Shown in pieces: positions 17,933 through 25,204 of a stretch of DNA of 64,000 nucleotides; the first letter of the stretch is position 1; each line of letters begins with the position of its first letter. The notes below the pieces were generated by a model. That model was given only the letters and a program-made list of their open reading frames with translations. It made no database searches and was not told where the DNA came from. The position numbers were made by a program, and so were the translations under genes. Where the stretch lies: NCBI GenBank assembly GCA_002747745.1, contig PDQG01000008.1, forward strand, positions 1 to 64,000. The letters run 5' to 3'. Source of the stretch: a bacterium DOLZORAL124_38_8 (GTDB lineage: Bacteria > Patescibacteriota > Gracilibacteria > UBA4473).

Positions 17933-18565
17933 ATGAATGACTATCGAGAATCGCCGTATAAAGGAAATTTTTATAAGGAGATATTAGGGGCATTGAATTT
18001 ATTAGAAACGGGGGATGGAATTAATGACACAATTGAGGTTTACCTTTTTTTGAAGGAAGTATTTAAAAAAGTTGAATTGGTGTTATATGGAGTTTGTACT
18101 CCCGATTCAGTTTTTCGTTCAGAAAAATTCTCAATCGAATATTTAGACCAATATATAGAAATAATGGTTAATAGAATTGTTTTTTTAATAGAGAATAAAT
18201 TTCTTTCTGATGTGGATTTGTTTACTAAATTTATGGAGGTTGCAATTGATATGAAATATTACTCTTTGAAAAAATCTTTATCTCAATCGGATGTTTTAAT
18301 CAAAGATTCGGTTATTCAAATCGAAAATGCTCGTATTTCTGATTTGGCAGATTCTGAAAGAGCTATTAATGATTTTCTGAAGAAATATCAATTTAACCGT
18401 GAAGATGTAGAGGTAATTCACCATAAAAAAACAGCGGACTACCCAATTTTGACCAGAAATTTACTGATTAAGGCTCCTACCCTAGATATTTTACGATGTA
18501 AAGAAGATTTAGTGCATGCGGTTGAATCGGGGAAAGAAGCGTTTTTGGTTTTGGTGAGTGAATAA
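17933..18565 (+). CDS. Hypothetical protein, 210 aa
   Basis: The ORF track starts at a TTG (17927) that overlaps the previous gene; the ATG at 17933 (MNDYRESPY) is the more likely start and gives 210 residues. The protein is soluble and helical, with long Leu/Ile/Glu/Lys stretches and a C-terminal part (about 150-210) that looks alpha/beta (DVEVIHHKKTADYPILTRNLL). No motif ties it to a known family. It is the second gene of a two-gene unit with the 101-aa protein. Confidence 0.55.
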   Translation: MNDYRESPYKGNFYKEILGALNLLETGDGINDTIEVYLFLKEVFKKVELVLYGVCTPDSVFRSEKFSIEYLDQYIEIMVNRIVFLIENKFLSDVDLFTKFMEVAIDMKYYSLKKSLSQSDVLIKDSVIQIENARISDLADSERAINDFLKKYQFNREDVEVIHHKKTADYPILTRNLLIKAPTLDILRCKEDLVHAVESGKEAFLVLVSE

Positions 18566-18585
18566 AATATGGTTGATTATTTCTA

Positions 18586-18613
18586 TTGCATTTTATTATT
18601 TTTTTGTTATAAT
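18586..18613 (+). promoter_or_regulatory. Promoter with a long structured leader
   Basis: TTGCAT (18586-18591), 16-bp spacer, TATAAT (18608-18613). The next credible start codon is at 18790, so the predicted leader is about 170 nt, far longer than others in this window, and contains hairpins. Confidence 0.5.
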
Positions 18614-18704
18614 ATAAATATATTTGTTTAATGTGTTATTTTTAATCAATGGATTATAAAATAATTTCTTGGACGAATATTGGTTCTTTTTAGTTCGTGT
18701 TGAG

Positions 18705-18743
18705 GCCTTTATGAGGGCTTCTTTTAGGAATGTTCATAAAGGC
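18705..18743 (+). promoter_or_regulatory. Leader hairpin, 10-bp perfect inverted repeat
   Basis: GCCTTTATGA (18705-18714) and TCATAAAGGC (18734-18743) pair perfectly around a 19-nt loop. A second possible stem ACGAA/TTCGT lies just upstream (about 18673-18698). The hairpin is not followed by a T run, so it is not a terminator; it sits inside the leader of the 18790 gene. Confidence 0.45.
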
Positions 18744-18789
18744 ATCAAGAGTTGGTGCCATTAAATCTCAAAACAAATTAACTAAAATT

Positions 18790-19029
18790 ATGAGTACTTT
18801 GAATTTAACGACAGAAGTGAAAAATTGGATGATATTTCTAATGTTTTCAATGATTTTTGGGACGCCACTTGTAATGTGGTGTTTCGAAGCAATTGAGATA
18901 CCTGCAATGTTGGTTTTCATTGTTGGGGTATTAGCATCTTTCTCGGCAGGAATGTTCTTATTTTTTTCTCTCGTTCTCTGGGACGAAAAAATAAGAAAAA
19001 ACAGAAGAACCGAGCATCAAATATTTTAA
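18790..19029 (+). CDS. Small two-helix membrane protein
   Basis: The ORF can be read from 18730, but that region holds the leader hairpin; the ATG at 18790 (MSTLNLTTEVKN) is preferred and gives 79 residues. Two hydrophobic helices are visible, WMIFLMFSMIFGTPLVMWCF and MLVFIVGVLASFSAGMFLFF, followed by a charged tail (DEKIRKNRRTEHQ). No family is recognised. It has its own promoter with a long leader and a terminator 30 bp after the stop, so it is a regulated single-gene unit. Confidence 0.55.
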   Translation: MSTLNLTTEVKNWMIFLMFSMIFGTPLVMWCFEAIEIPAMLVFIVGVLASFSAGMFLFFSLVLWDEKIRKNRRTEHQIF

Positions 19030-19059
19030 CTCAATAGAGTATGAATATTTGTGCACCTA

Positions 19060-19092
19060 CCTTGGAGTGATTTTATTGCTCCAAGGTTTTTT
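19060..19092 (+). terminator. Intrinsic terminator
   Basis: CCTTGGAG (19060-19067) pairs with CTCCAAGG (19079-19086), followed by six T. It ends the transcript of the small membrane protein gene at 18790. Confidence 0.75.
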
Positions 19093-19165
19093 CGAAAAAT
19101 AAAATTTATAACTATTTGTTTAAACGTCTTGTAAGTTAGGAGGGAAGATGTAAATAATTACTATT

Positions 19166-20002
19166 TTAAACTTTCACATTTTTCTGAAAGTTTTTGGTAA
19201 TTTCAATCCAATCTTCGATGGTTAAATCTTCGGCTCGTAGGTTTTCGTTAACGGTTCCCATTAATAGGCTTGGCGACACGCCAAAATATTTTCCAATTGA
19301 GTTGCCGAGTTTTTTTCGTTTTTCGTGGAATCCAGCATTAACCACGGTAAAAAAATCCGTCTCCATGTCAGCAGGAACCAGTGGCGTCTCTCGGGTTACT
19401 AATTTGATAATTGCCGAATCAACTTTGGGTGACGGATCAAAATGTTCTCGTCCAACCACAAAACATAGTTTAGCGGTGGCGTAAATTTCTACCGAGATTG
19501 ACAAAATAGATCGTTTTTGTTTGCCTTTTTTTATTTTCGGGCAGATTTTTTCGGCGACTTCTTTTTGTACCATTAAAATGGTTTGTTGTGGTTTATTTCT
19601 GGTTTCAGATAATAATTTTCGAATAATAGGAGAGGTAATATGGTACGGAATATTAGCAATTACTGAATATTTTTTTTGTTCATATCTTTGGTCCAAGTCT
19701 TCGTGTAAAATCGAACCTTCTACTAATGTGAACGAAGGGGCTTCATCAACTGGACGATTGATGTATTGTGCGAACTTTTTGGTTAAAATTGGGTACACTC
19801 GGTTGTCTAGTTCAACAGCGGTTAATCGGGCCTTGGCGTCTATTAACGCTTCGGTTAAAAACCCAAGTCCGGGTCCAACTTCTAAAATTTCTTGTCCGCT
19901 AATATCACCCGCTTCTTCTAAAATTTGGTCTCGAAACTTAGTAGAAGTTAAGAAATTCTGACCGAGGTCTTTTTTGGCAAATTTGGCTTGGTTTTTAATC
20001 AT
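19166..20002 (-). CDS. rsmA: 16S rRNA dimethyladenosine transferase KsgA/RsmA
   Basis: RsmA dimethylates two adjacent adenosines near the 3' end of 16S rRNA. The 278-residue protein has the family start KKDLGQNFLTS, the SAM-binding motif ILEVGPGLGFLTEALI and the catalytic NIPYHITSPIIRKLL. The C-terminal helical domain includes GFHEKRKKLGNSIGKYF. Its start overlaps the stop of the DUF167 gene by 4 nt, and it is the last gene of the operon orf52-lemA-like-lgt-yggU-rsmA. Confidence 0.96.
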   Translation of the reverse strand: MIKNQAKFAKKDLGQNFLTSTKFRDQILEEAGDISGQEILEVGPGLGFLTEALIDAKARLTAVELDNRVYPILTKKFAQYINRPVDEAPSFTLVEGSILHEDLDQRYEQKKYSVIANIPYHITSPIIRKLLSETRNKPQQTILMVQKEVAEKICPKIKKGKQKRSILSISVEIYATAKLCFVVGREHFDPSPKVDSAIIKLVTRETPLVPADMETDFFTVVNAGFHEKRKKLGNSIGKYFGVSPSLLMGTVNENLRAEDLTIEDWIEITKNFQKNVKV

Positions 20003-20283
20003 TTTTTGAGTGAAATAATTTTGTGAGAACTCGTGTGTCCTGTTTGGATGGTTGCGTGGGCTTTAAAGTATTTGCTGATAAATTTTTCAATTACGGTATT
20101 GGCTTTGCCATTTTCCGGTTTGGCTTTGATTTTTATTTTTACGGTAGGTGGTTCGGTGGGTAATAACTCGTGCCATAAGTTTTTTGGTGCTGACGCTATT
20201 ACTTTTATGGCAAGGCTGGTTTTGCCTTTGGTGTTAAGTTCTTCTCTTTTTTGATCCAAAAAAGTGTTCAATTTATTTTCCAT
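19999..20283 (-). CDS. DUF167/YggU family protein
   Basis: The product has the DUF167 core: KVIASAPKN, IKIKAKPENGKANTVIEKFISKYF and the end GHTSSHKIISL. The family is small (about 95 residues) and of unknown biochemical role. The ORF track extends to 20301, but the ATG at 20283 (MENKLNTFLDQ) is the likely start, overlapping the lgt stop by 11 bp; its stop overlaps the rsmA start by 4 nt. Tight coupling on both sides shows that it belongs to the lgt-rsmA operon. Confidence 0.85.
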   Translation of the reverse strand: MENKLNTFLDQKREELNTKGKTSLAIKVIASAPKNLWHELLPTEPPTVKIKIKAKPENGKANTVIEKFISKYFKAHATIQTGHTSSHKIISLKK

Positions 20284-21040
20284 TTGTTTTCTGGTCAACA
20301 ATTTTCCAAACTAATCCGACGAGAATCATGATAAAACATAGTACTTGTCCCGTTTTAAAACCAGCTATGTAACCCGGTGATTCTTTCCAAAATTCGACTA
20401 CGAATCGGAAGACTCCATATCCAACCAAAAAGGCTTGTGTCAGCGTGCCTTTTTTTAACGGGATGTATTTCCAAAATCCGTATAAAATGCTACACAATAA
20501 AAACATACTGGCTGATTCATATAATTGAACGGGGTGTCTGAGTAATTCATCGACGTGTGGAAAAACCACGCCCCAGTTGGTGTTGGTCGGAATACCAACG
20601 ATTTCTCCGTTAATAAAATTGGCTATTCGTCCGAGTCCAATAACGGCCGATAGGGGAACCACCAACGCGTCAAAAATGGTTATGACCGAGCGTTTTTGTT
20701 TTTGGCTCCAAAAATATAGGGCGATAAGGGCCCCTAAAAATCCGCCGTGCATACTGAGTCCACCTTGCCAGATTTTTATTATTTCTATCGGGTGAGTCCA
20801 AAAAGTACGAGGACTATAAAACAAAAATTCGCCGAGCCGTCCACCGATAATACCAAATAAGAACGTATAAAAACAAGCGTCTTCCCATTGGGGACGGGTG
20901 AGGGGATGGTTGGAATTTTGACTAAGAATACGCCATCCAAAGTGTTGAACGATGAAAAATCCGACCAAATAAATAATACCGTACCAACGTACAGGCCAGC
21001 CAAATATTTCAAACGCAACAGGGTCTATGTTCCAAATCAT
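20273..21040 (-). CDS. lgt: Prolipoprotein diacylglyceryl transferase
   Basis: Lgt attaches diacylglycerol to the lipobox Cys of prelipoproteins at the cytoplasmic membrane. The family signature is GRIANFINGEIVGIPT, and GGRLGEFLFY plus WQGGLSMHGGFLG are also conserved; seven hydrophobic segments are visible. The ORF track runs to 21115, but the ATG at 21040 (MIWNIDPVAFEIFG) forms an exact ATGA overlap with the stop of the upstream gene and matches the usual family N-terminus, giving 255 residues. Lipoproteins in the window with a lipobox (RND adaptor, MBL hydrolase, TPR protein) are natural substrates. Confidence 0.96.
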   Translation of the reverse strand: MIWNIDPVAFEIFGWPVRWYGIIYLVGFFIVQHFGWRILSQNSNHPLTRPQWEDACFYTFLFGIIGGRLGEFLFYSPRTFWTHPIEIIKIWQGGLSMHGGFLGALIALYFWSQKQKRSVITIFDALVVPLSAVIGLGRIANFINGEIVGIPTNTNWGVVFPHVDELLRHPVQLYESASMFLLCSILYGFWKYIPLKKGTLTQAFLVGYGVFRFVVEFWKESPGYIAGFKTGQVLCFIMILVGLVWKIVDQKTNGK

Positions 21041-21684
21041 TTTTGGAAGAGTGGGAGTTTGGTAAACGGTTTTATGCCTCTTAAGAAGAAGGCTTTCCAA
21101 AGTCCTCGGTTCCATTTTTGGGCTTCGGTGTTGTACAGCGTTTGGAGTTCAATCAATTTTTGATCGATAAATTCTAAATCACTTACCACTTTTTTCAGTC
21201 TTGGGTTTTTGTCTAATTCACCTTGTTTTTCTAGTTGTTCAAAAAAATTGTACAATATTCGAGAAACGGTCTCTTCTACTTCGAGTCGTTGGCTCAAATT
21301 TTTAGTAAGTGAGATGTTTTGACAGTTTTGTCTGATTTGAATGAGTTGAGCTTGTTGTTCCGCTGAAATTGCCCCATTTTTTTGAGCCAGAGAGATGACC
21401 AATGGAATCATCATTTGTCGTTTTGATAAGAAAAACAACAGAAATTTCCAAGCTTTCTCGATTTTTCTTCGGTCGCGGGCTTTGCGGTTAAATTGGAGTT
21501 TCAAAAATATCAAAATCAGTACCAACAAAAAAAACTTTGGGAAATGTTCGTCAATAAAATCAGGAATAGCAAACACCCAATCGGGGAAGATTTCGTGCAT
21601 TTTGTCACTAAAAGTTTTTACTTTTAGATGACTAGGAAGTGGTTTACTATGAACGGAACCGTCATGAAAGTTTAATCGGCTCAT
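21037..21684 (-). CDS. Membrane-anchored LemA-like protein
   Basis: The 215-residue protein has one membrane helix at about residues 50-66 (FFLLVLILIFLKLQF) and a helical cytoplasmic or external part. The C-terminal half resembles LemA: NPRLKKVVSDLEFIDQKLIELQTLYNTEA mirrors the LemA pattern of a helix ending in ArqxYNdAV, and SKRQMMIPLVISLAQ resembles the RxDLIPNLV segment. The match is by eye and weak at several positions. It overlaps both neighbours by ATGA junctions, so it is translationally coupled to orf52 and lgt. Function of LemA proteins is unclear. Confidence 0.5.
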   Translation of the reverse strand: MSRLNFHDGSVHSKPLPSHLKVKTFSDKMHEIFPDWVFAIPDFIDEHFPKFFLLVLILIFLKLQFNRKARDRRKIEKAWKFLLFFLSKRQMMIPLVISLAQKNGAISAEQQAQLIQIRQNCQNISLTKNLSQRLEVEETVSRILYNFFEQLEKQGELDKNPRLKKVVSDLEFIDQKLIELQTLYNTEAQKWNRGLWKAFFLRGIKPFTKLPLFQK

Positions 21685-21839
21685 GAGAGAATCGTTGATT
21701 CTAGAAACTTAAACGAACTATCCAAACTGGTTTTACTAAACTTTTTGGCAATTTCTTTTTGTATTTTCTTTTCGGAAAATCGTTTCGAAACCAAGTTTCT
21801 CGCATCAAATCGAAAATGAAAATTCAAAGATTTTTTCAT
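21681..21839 (-). CDS. Small basic protein, 52 aa, first gene of the lgt operon
   Basis: The longer track ORF (to 21998) overlaps dgt and is unlikely; the ATG at 21839 gives a 52-residue Lys/Phe-rich protein (MKKSLNFHFRFDARN...). Two facts support it as real: a TTTACA-16-TACAAT promoter ends 9 nt before this ATG, and its TGA overlaps the ATG of the LemA-like gene (ATGA). It has no signal peptide or known motif. Confidence 0.5.
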   Translation of the reverse strand: MKKSLNFHFRFDARNLVSKRFSEKKIQKEIAKKFSKTSLDSSFKFLESTILS

Positions 21840-21848
21840 ATCAAATTC

Positions 21849-21876
21849 ATTGTACGGCTCTTGTGTGGTCTGTAAA
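21849..21876 (-). promoter_or_regulatory. Promoter of orf52-lemA-like-lgt-yggU-rsmA operon
   Basis: Minus-strand TTTACA (21876-21871), 16-bp spacer, TACAAT (21854-21849), then 9 nt to the ATG at 21839. It is divergent from dgt. Confidence 0.5.
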
Positions 21877-21912
21877 GTAGTTTTCTTGAGATGATTTTTA
21901 TAAAAAAATACG

Positions 21913-21918
21913 TATACT
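21913..21918 (+). promoter_or_regulatory. dgt -10 element, leaderless type
   Basis: TATACT lies exactly 6 nt before the dgt ATG at 21925, so transcription should start on or next to the A of the start codon. No good -35 is seen at the usual distance; TTGAGA is 21 bp upstream. Confidence 0.4.
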
Positions 21919-21924
21919 AAAAAC

Positions 21925-23040
21925 ATGAAAAAAGATGGAGCTTTGATAAACGAAAAATTTGATGCGTTGTTGTCGTCATTTGCCCAAAAAAACGCCACGA
22001 GTTTGGGGCGACTGCACGCCGAAAATCCCGATCCACACCGAACGCCGTTTCAGCGAGATCGAGATCGAGTAATTCACGCTTCGGCATTTCGGCGATTGCG
22101 AGGGAAAACTCAAGTGGTATCGCCACAAAAAGGGGACCACTTTCGAAACCGATTAACGCATACGCTAGAAGTATCGCAAATTGCGCGTGATATTGCTCGG
22201 CAATTAGGATTAAACGAGGATTTGGCGGAAACTATTGCTCTGGCACACGATTTAGGTCATCCGCCCTTTGGACACGCTGGCGAAACAGCGTTGCACGAAT
22301 GTTTGTTTGCGGCTACGGGTGATTCGTTTGAACATAATCAACAAAGTTTGCGGATTATTAATGTGTTTGAGCCGCGGTATGCGGATTTTGAAGGGTTAAA
22401 TCTTACGTGGGAAGTGCGAGAAGGTTTGAAAAAACACGATACAAAATTTATCCATCCAGTAACGGGTAAACGAATTTATTCACCGAGCTTGGAGTCGCAA
22501 GTGGTTGATGTGTCAGATGAAATTGCCTACCTTTCGGCTGATTTAGAAGACGCGTTGCGTGGGGGATTTATTAATATTCAAGACTTAAACCAAATAGAAA
22601 TTTGTCGGCAAGTGTTGGCCAAAATTCCAGCTTCAGAACTCAGTTTTCGTCCAAGTTTGATTCGTGGGGTGATGCGGTTATTAATTTCAGCCTTGGTTGA
22701 AAACATACAACAAAATTTAGCAACGAACCATATTCAAACGTTTGATGATGTTCAAAATTTCCAAGGAGGGCGATTGGCGGTCTTTGATCGCTCAATGTAC
22801 AAAAAATTCCGTGCCTTAAAACAATTCCTTATGAAACACTACTATCGGGCTCCAAAAGTAATGGATGTGACCAATCGTGGGCAAAAAATTATAAAATCTT
22901 TATTTGTTTTGCTCGAACAAACTCCAACTCTGATGCAAAATTTTGACCCACAAAAAGACAAGTACCAACAAATAGTTGATTTTATTGCGGGAATGACTGA
23001 TAATTTTGCTGAAGATTTTTATAAAAATCATATTTCTTAA
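21925..23040 (+). CDS. dgt: Deoxyguanosinetriphosphate triphosphohydrolase-like (HD domain)
   Basis: Dgt-type enzymes hydrolyse dNTPs to deoxynucleosides and triphosphate and help to control dNTP pools. The 371-residue protein has the family block RDRVIHASAFRRLRGKTQV, RLTHTLEVSQIARDIARQLG (first His of the HD site) and ALAHDLGHPPFGHAGE (HD pair), then a DEIAYLSADLEDAL segment carrying the last metal-binding Asp. The start is fixed by the -10 hexamer 6 nt upstream. The small membrane protein gene follows after 12 bp. Confidence 0.94.
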   Translation: MKKDGALINEKFDALLSSFAQKNATSLGRLHAENPDPHRTPFQRDRDRVIHASAFRRLRGKTQVVSPQKGDHFRNRLTHTLEVSQIARDIARQLGLNEDLAETIALAHDLGHPPFGHAGETALHECLFAATGDSFEHNQQSLRIINVFEPRYADFEGLNLTWEVREGLKKHDTKFIHPVTGKRIYSPSLESQVVDVSDEIAYLSADLEDALRGGFINIQDLNQIEICRQVLAKIPASELSFRPSLIRGVMRLLISALVENIQQNLATNHIQTFDDVQNFQGGRLAVFDRSMYKKFRALKQFLMKHYYRAPKVMDVTNRGQKIIKSLFVLLEQTPTLMQNFDPQKDKYQQIVDFIAGMTDNFAEDFYKNHIS

Positions 23041-23052
23041 GCTTCTTTTCTG

Positions 23053-23262
23053 ATGAAAAAAGAAACAATCCAAAATTTGAAAAAAAATATCGCTTTCGTG
23101 TTTTTAGCTCTTATTGTGCCATTTGTTGTGTTGGCGGTCTTATCAATTTGGGATTTTGTTGGCGCTGATGTTATCTGGAAGTCGGTTTCAACTATTTCTG
23201 TGTTGGCGGTGGCCACTTTATTAGCGGTGGGAGTATTAGCACTTGTAAACGATAAAAAATAA
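23053..23262 (+). CDS. Small membrane protein, 69 aa
   Basis: A 69-residue protein with two hydrophobic helices (about 13-35 and 43-64), a basic N-terminus and a short polar tail. No family is recognised. It lies 12 bp after dgt and its stop overlaps the purE ATG (TAATG), so it is co-expressed with both. It may be a small accessory subunit, but nothing shows of what. Confidence 0.55.
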   Translation: MKKETIQNLKKNIAFVFLALIVPFVVLAVLSIWDFVGADVIWKSVSTISVLAVATLLAVGVLALVNDKK

Positions 23263-23756
23263 TGAATAACGCAGTTCCATTGGTATCAATTATTATGGGA
23301 AGTACTTCGGATTTGCCCATAATGAAGCAGGCGGCGGAAATTTTACAAGAATTTGGCGTGCCTTACGAAATAGACATTGTGTCGGCGCATCGTACGCCAC
23401 AAAAAATGTTTGATTTTGCCACTAACGCAGCTCAAAAAGGTCGCAAAGTTATTATTGCGGGTGCTGGTGGAGCGGCGCATTTGCCAGGTATGGTGGCTTC
23501 TATGACGACTTTGCCGGTTATTGGCGTGCCAGTTAAATCTCGCAATTCTATTGAAGGAATTGATAGTTTGTTGTCGATTGTGCAAATGCCAGGAGGCGTT
23601 CCTGTAGCGACGGTTGCGATTGACGGAGCGAAAAATGCTGGAATTTTGGCGGCTAAGATTTTATCAGCTTTTGATGCAGATTTAGCACAAAAAGTGCAAA
23701 AATATATGGATGATATGCGGCAAAAGGTGTTAGACGCGGCGGAAAATTTAGAATAA
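23262..23756 (+). CDS. purE: N5-carboxyaminoimidazole ribonucleotide mutase
   Basis: PurE moves the carboxyl group of N5-CAIR to give CAIR in purine synthesis. The 164-residue class I protein shows [19 protein letters not shown], the substrate-binding [13 protein letters not shown] and [24 protein letters not shown]. Its partner purK lies 6 kb away behind dnaA on the other strand. No other purine synthesis gene is in the window. Confidence 0.97.
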   Translation: MNNAVPLVSIIMGSTSDLPIMKQAAEILQEFGVPYEIDIVSAHRTPQKMFDFATNAAQKGRKVIIAGAGGAAHLPGMVASMTTLPVIGVPVKSRNSIEGIDSLLSIVQMPGGVPVATVAIDGAKNAGILAAKILSAFDADLAQKVQKYMDDMRQKVLDAAENLE

Positions 23757-23781
23757 AATTTGTATACAAAAATAAAAAATA

Positions 23782-24426
23782 ATGAATAATGGTCTCTCTC
23801 TTTCTTTCATTCTTTCTTGTCGAGATAAATTAAAGCATGCGGCGTTTACTATGATAGAATTACTGGTGGTTATTGTAATCATCGGAATTTTGTCTGGAAT
23901 GGGCATTGCCCAGTATAAACAAATGGTACGGAAGGCTCAGATTGCAAAAGAATTAGCCGAATTAAAACAAGACTTAACCAACGCGAATTTATCAAGAATT
24001 GATTTACAAGACAAACACGCTACGGAGGAAGAAGAGATGGCACAAGCCAGAATTGAAAGAGATGTAGTCGTCAAGGCGATTCAGGTAACCAGAAATATTT
24101 TACAAAAACCCGTGAGAGAAATCACAGGGCATAATTGTTATGCGTGTCTTTGTCGTGGAAGAGATTTGAGTAATATGCCAGATAATTCTCCCTGTCTTCA
24201 TTATTGGAATAAGCTAAGAACGGAGATGGAGAAAGCGACTGGAATTGATTTGAGTTTATTAAAACGAGATATTTGGGGGATTCCTCATCTTATAGATGAA
24301 AACCAAGGTGAGCGTGGATTAAATTGTTCGAGAGATACAATTTATATTATAGGAAGAGATAAAGTTTTAGAGGCTGATGAATGGATGAGAATTCCTCTAT
24401 ACAAACCGCTATGTCCGAGTGGGTAG
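23782..24426 (+). CDS. Type IV pilin-like protein with class III-style prepilin signal
   Basis: The 214-residue protein has a leader of about 22 residues followed by the prepilin signature FTMIELLVVIVIIGILSGMGIAQYK. The residue before Phe is Ala rather than the usual Gly (HAAFTMIELL), which could weaken cleavage by the prepilin peptidase. The mature part has a Lys/Glu/Asp-rich helix (about 40-90) and four Cys in a cluster (HNCYACLCRGRD...SPCLHYW) that could form disulfides. The leader is encoded partly by a period-4 repeat (CTCTCTCTTTCTTTCATTCTTTCTT). The next gene encodes a PilN-like domain, and pilT is 10 kb away, so a type IV pilus or competence role is likely. Confidence 0.75.
   Translation: MNNGLSLSFILSCRDKLKHAAFTMIELLVVIVIIGILSGMGIAQYKQMVRKAQIAKELAELKQDLTNANLSRIDLQDKHATEEEEMAQARIERDVVVKAIQVTRNILQKPVREITGHNCYACLCRGRDLSNMPDNSPCLHYWNKLRTEMEKATGIDLSLLKRDIWGIPHLIDENQGERGLNCSRDTIYIIGRDKVLEADEWMRIPLYKPLCPSG
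23793..23819 (+). repeat. Imperfect tetranucleotide repeat in pilin leader
   Basis: CT/TTTC-rich period-4 array inside codons 4-13 of the pilin gene, currently in frame. It sits at the position equivalent to the GAACC tract of the second pilin gene. Confidence 0.5.
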
Positions 24427-24488
24427 TTTGTTTTTTGACTTTTTGGGGTTAAGGTGTTATTTTGTGTTTGTATTTAGAAATATTAAAC

Positions 24489-24767
24489 ATGGAGAATACG
24501 GTATATTTTGAAACTTACTCGTATCCAAAACAGAAAGAATTGTTACAAGAAATTTATCATAATGCTATTTTAAGAGAAAGTGGATTATTGGTGGAGGGTA
24601 TTCAGTTTACTTCGGGTAAAATTGATGATTCGTCTTCTCTTAAACTAAATGGAGTGGCAGAGAGTTTTGCTGCATTTAACACGTTTATAAAAGAATTAGA
24701 GGAGAAAGGAATTTTGGTTAAGAGTGTTGGTTATAACAAAGAAGAATTAAATTCTAGTTTGTGCTGA
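24489..24767 (+). CDS. Small protein resembling the PilN C-terminal domain
   Basis: The ATG at 24489 (MENTVYFETYSYPKQ) is preferred over the upstream track start and gives 92 residues. The segment LLVEGIQFTSGKIDDSSSLKLNGVAESFAAFNTFIKELEEKGIL has the pattern of the ferredoxin-like domain of PilN-type assembly proteins (beta strand, then LxLxGxAxSxxAVxxFIxxLE). The N-terminal membrane helix of PilN is missing, so this would be a soluble, free-standing domain. It lies 62 bp after the pilin gene. It overlaps the end of the convergent phosphatase gene by 21 bp. The match is by eye and unproven. Confidence 0.5.
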   Translation: MENTVYFETYSYPKQKELLQEIYHNAILRESGLLVEGIQFTSGKIDDSSSLKLNGVAESFAAFNTFIKELEEKGILVKSVGYNKEELNSSLC

Positions 24768-25202
24768 TAGTTTCTCAACCCACTGTTTGGTAGCTCGTTC
24801 GAGTTGCTGAAACATAATTTCAAAGCCATCAAACGCCGAATAATACGGATCGTTTACCTCATGTGCATCGAATAGATGCACTTTTTTATAATTTTCTGGA
24901 GCGATTATTTTTTTGATATTATCAATGTTTGAATAATCCATCGCCAGAATTAAATCAAATTCTTCGCCGTCTTGGGCGGTAAGTTTCCGAGATTTTTGAG
25001 CCGAAATATCAATGCCATATTTTTGGCAAACTTGAATCGACCGATCGTCAGGAGCCGAACCACTATGAAAGGCGGAAGTTCCAGCCGAATCAATCTGATA
25101 CGAATCGGTAAGATTTTCTTGTTCAAGAATGGCTCGTAAAATTCCTTCGGCGGCGGGGCTACGGCAAATATTACCTAAACAAACACAAAGTATTTTTTTC
25201 AT
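24747..25202 (-). CDS. Low-molecular-weight protein tyrosine phosphatase
   Basis: The 151-residue protein has the P-loop VCLGNICRSPAAEGIL (CX5R with Ser) at its N-terminus and the general-acid Asp in NDPYYSAF near residue 120, so it should be active. LMW-PTPs dephosphorylate tyrosine kinases or their substrates and often regulate surface polysaccharides; arsenate reductases share the fold but have extra Cys, which are absent here. The gene begins 2 bp after the stop of the 1.3-kiloresidue coiled-coil gene, so the two share a transcript. No tyrosine kinase is seen in the window. Confidence 0.92.
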   Translation of the reverse strand: MKKILCVCLGNICRSPAAEGILRAILEQENLTDSYQIDSAGTSAFHSGSAPDDRSIQVCQKYGIDISAQKSRKLTAQDGEEFDLILAMDYSNIDNIKKIIAPENYKKVHLFDAHEVNDPYYSAFDGFEIMFQQLERATKQWVEKLSAQTRI

Positions 25203-25204
25203 AG

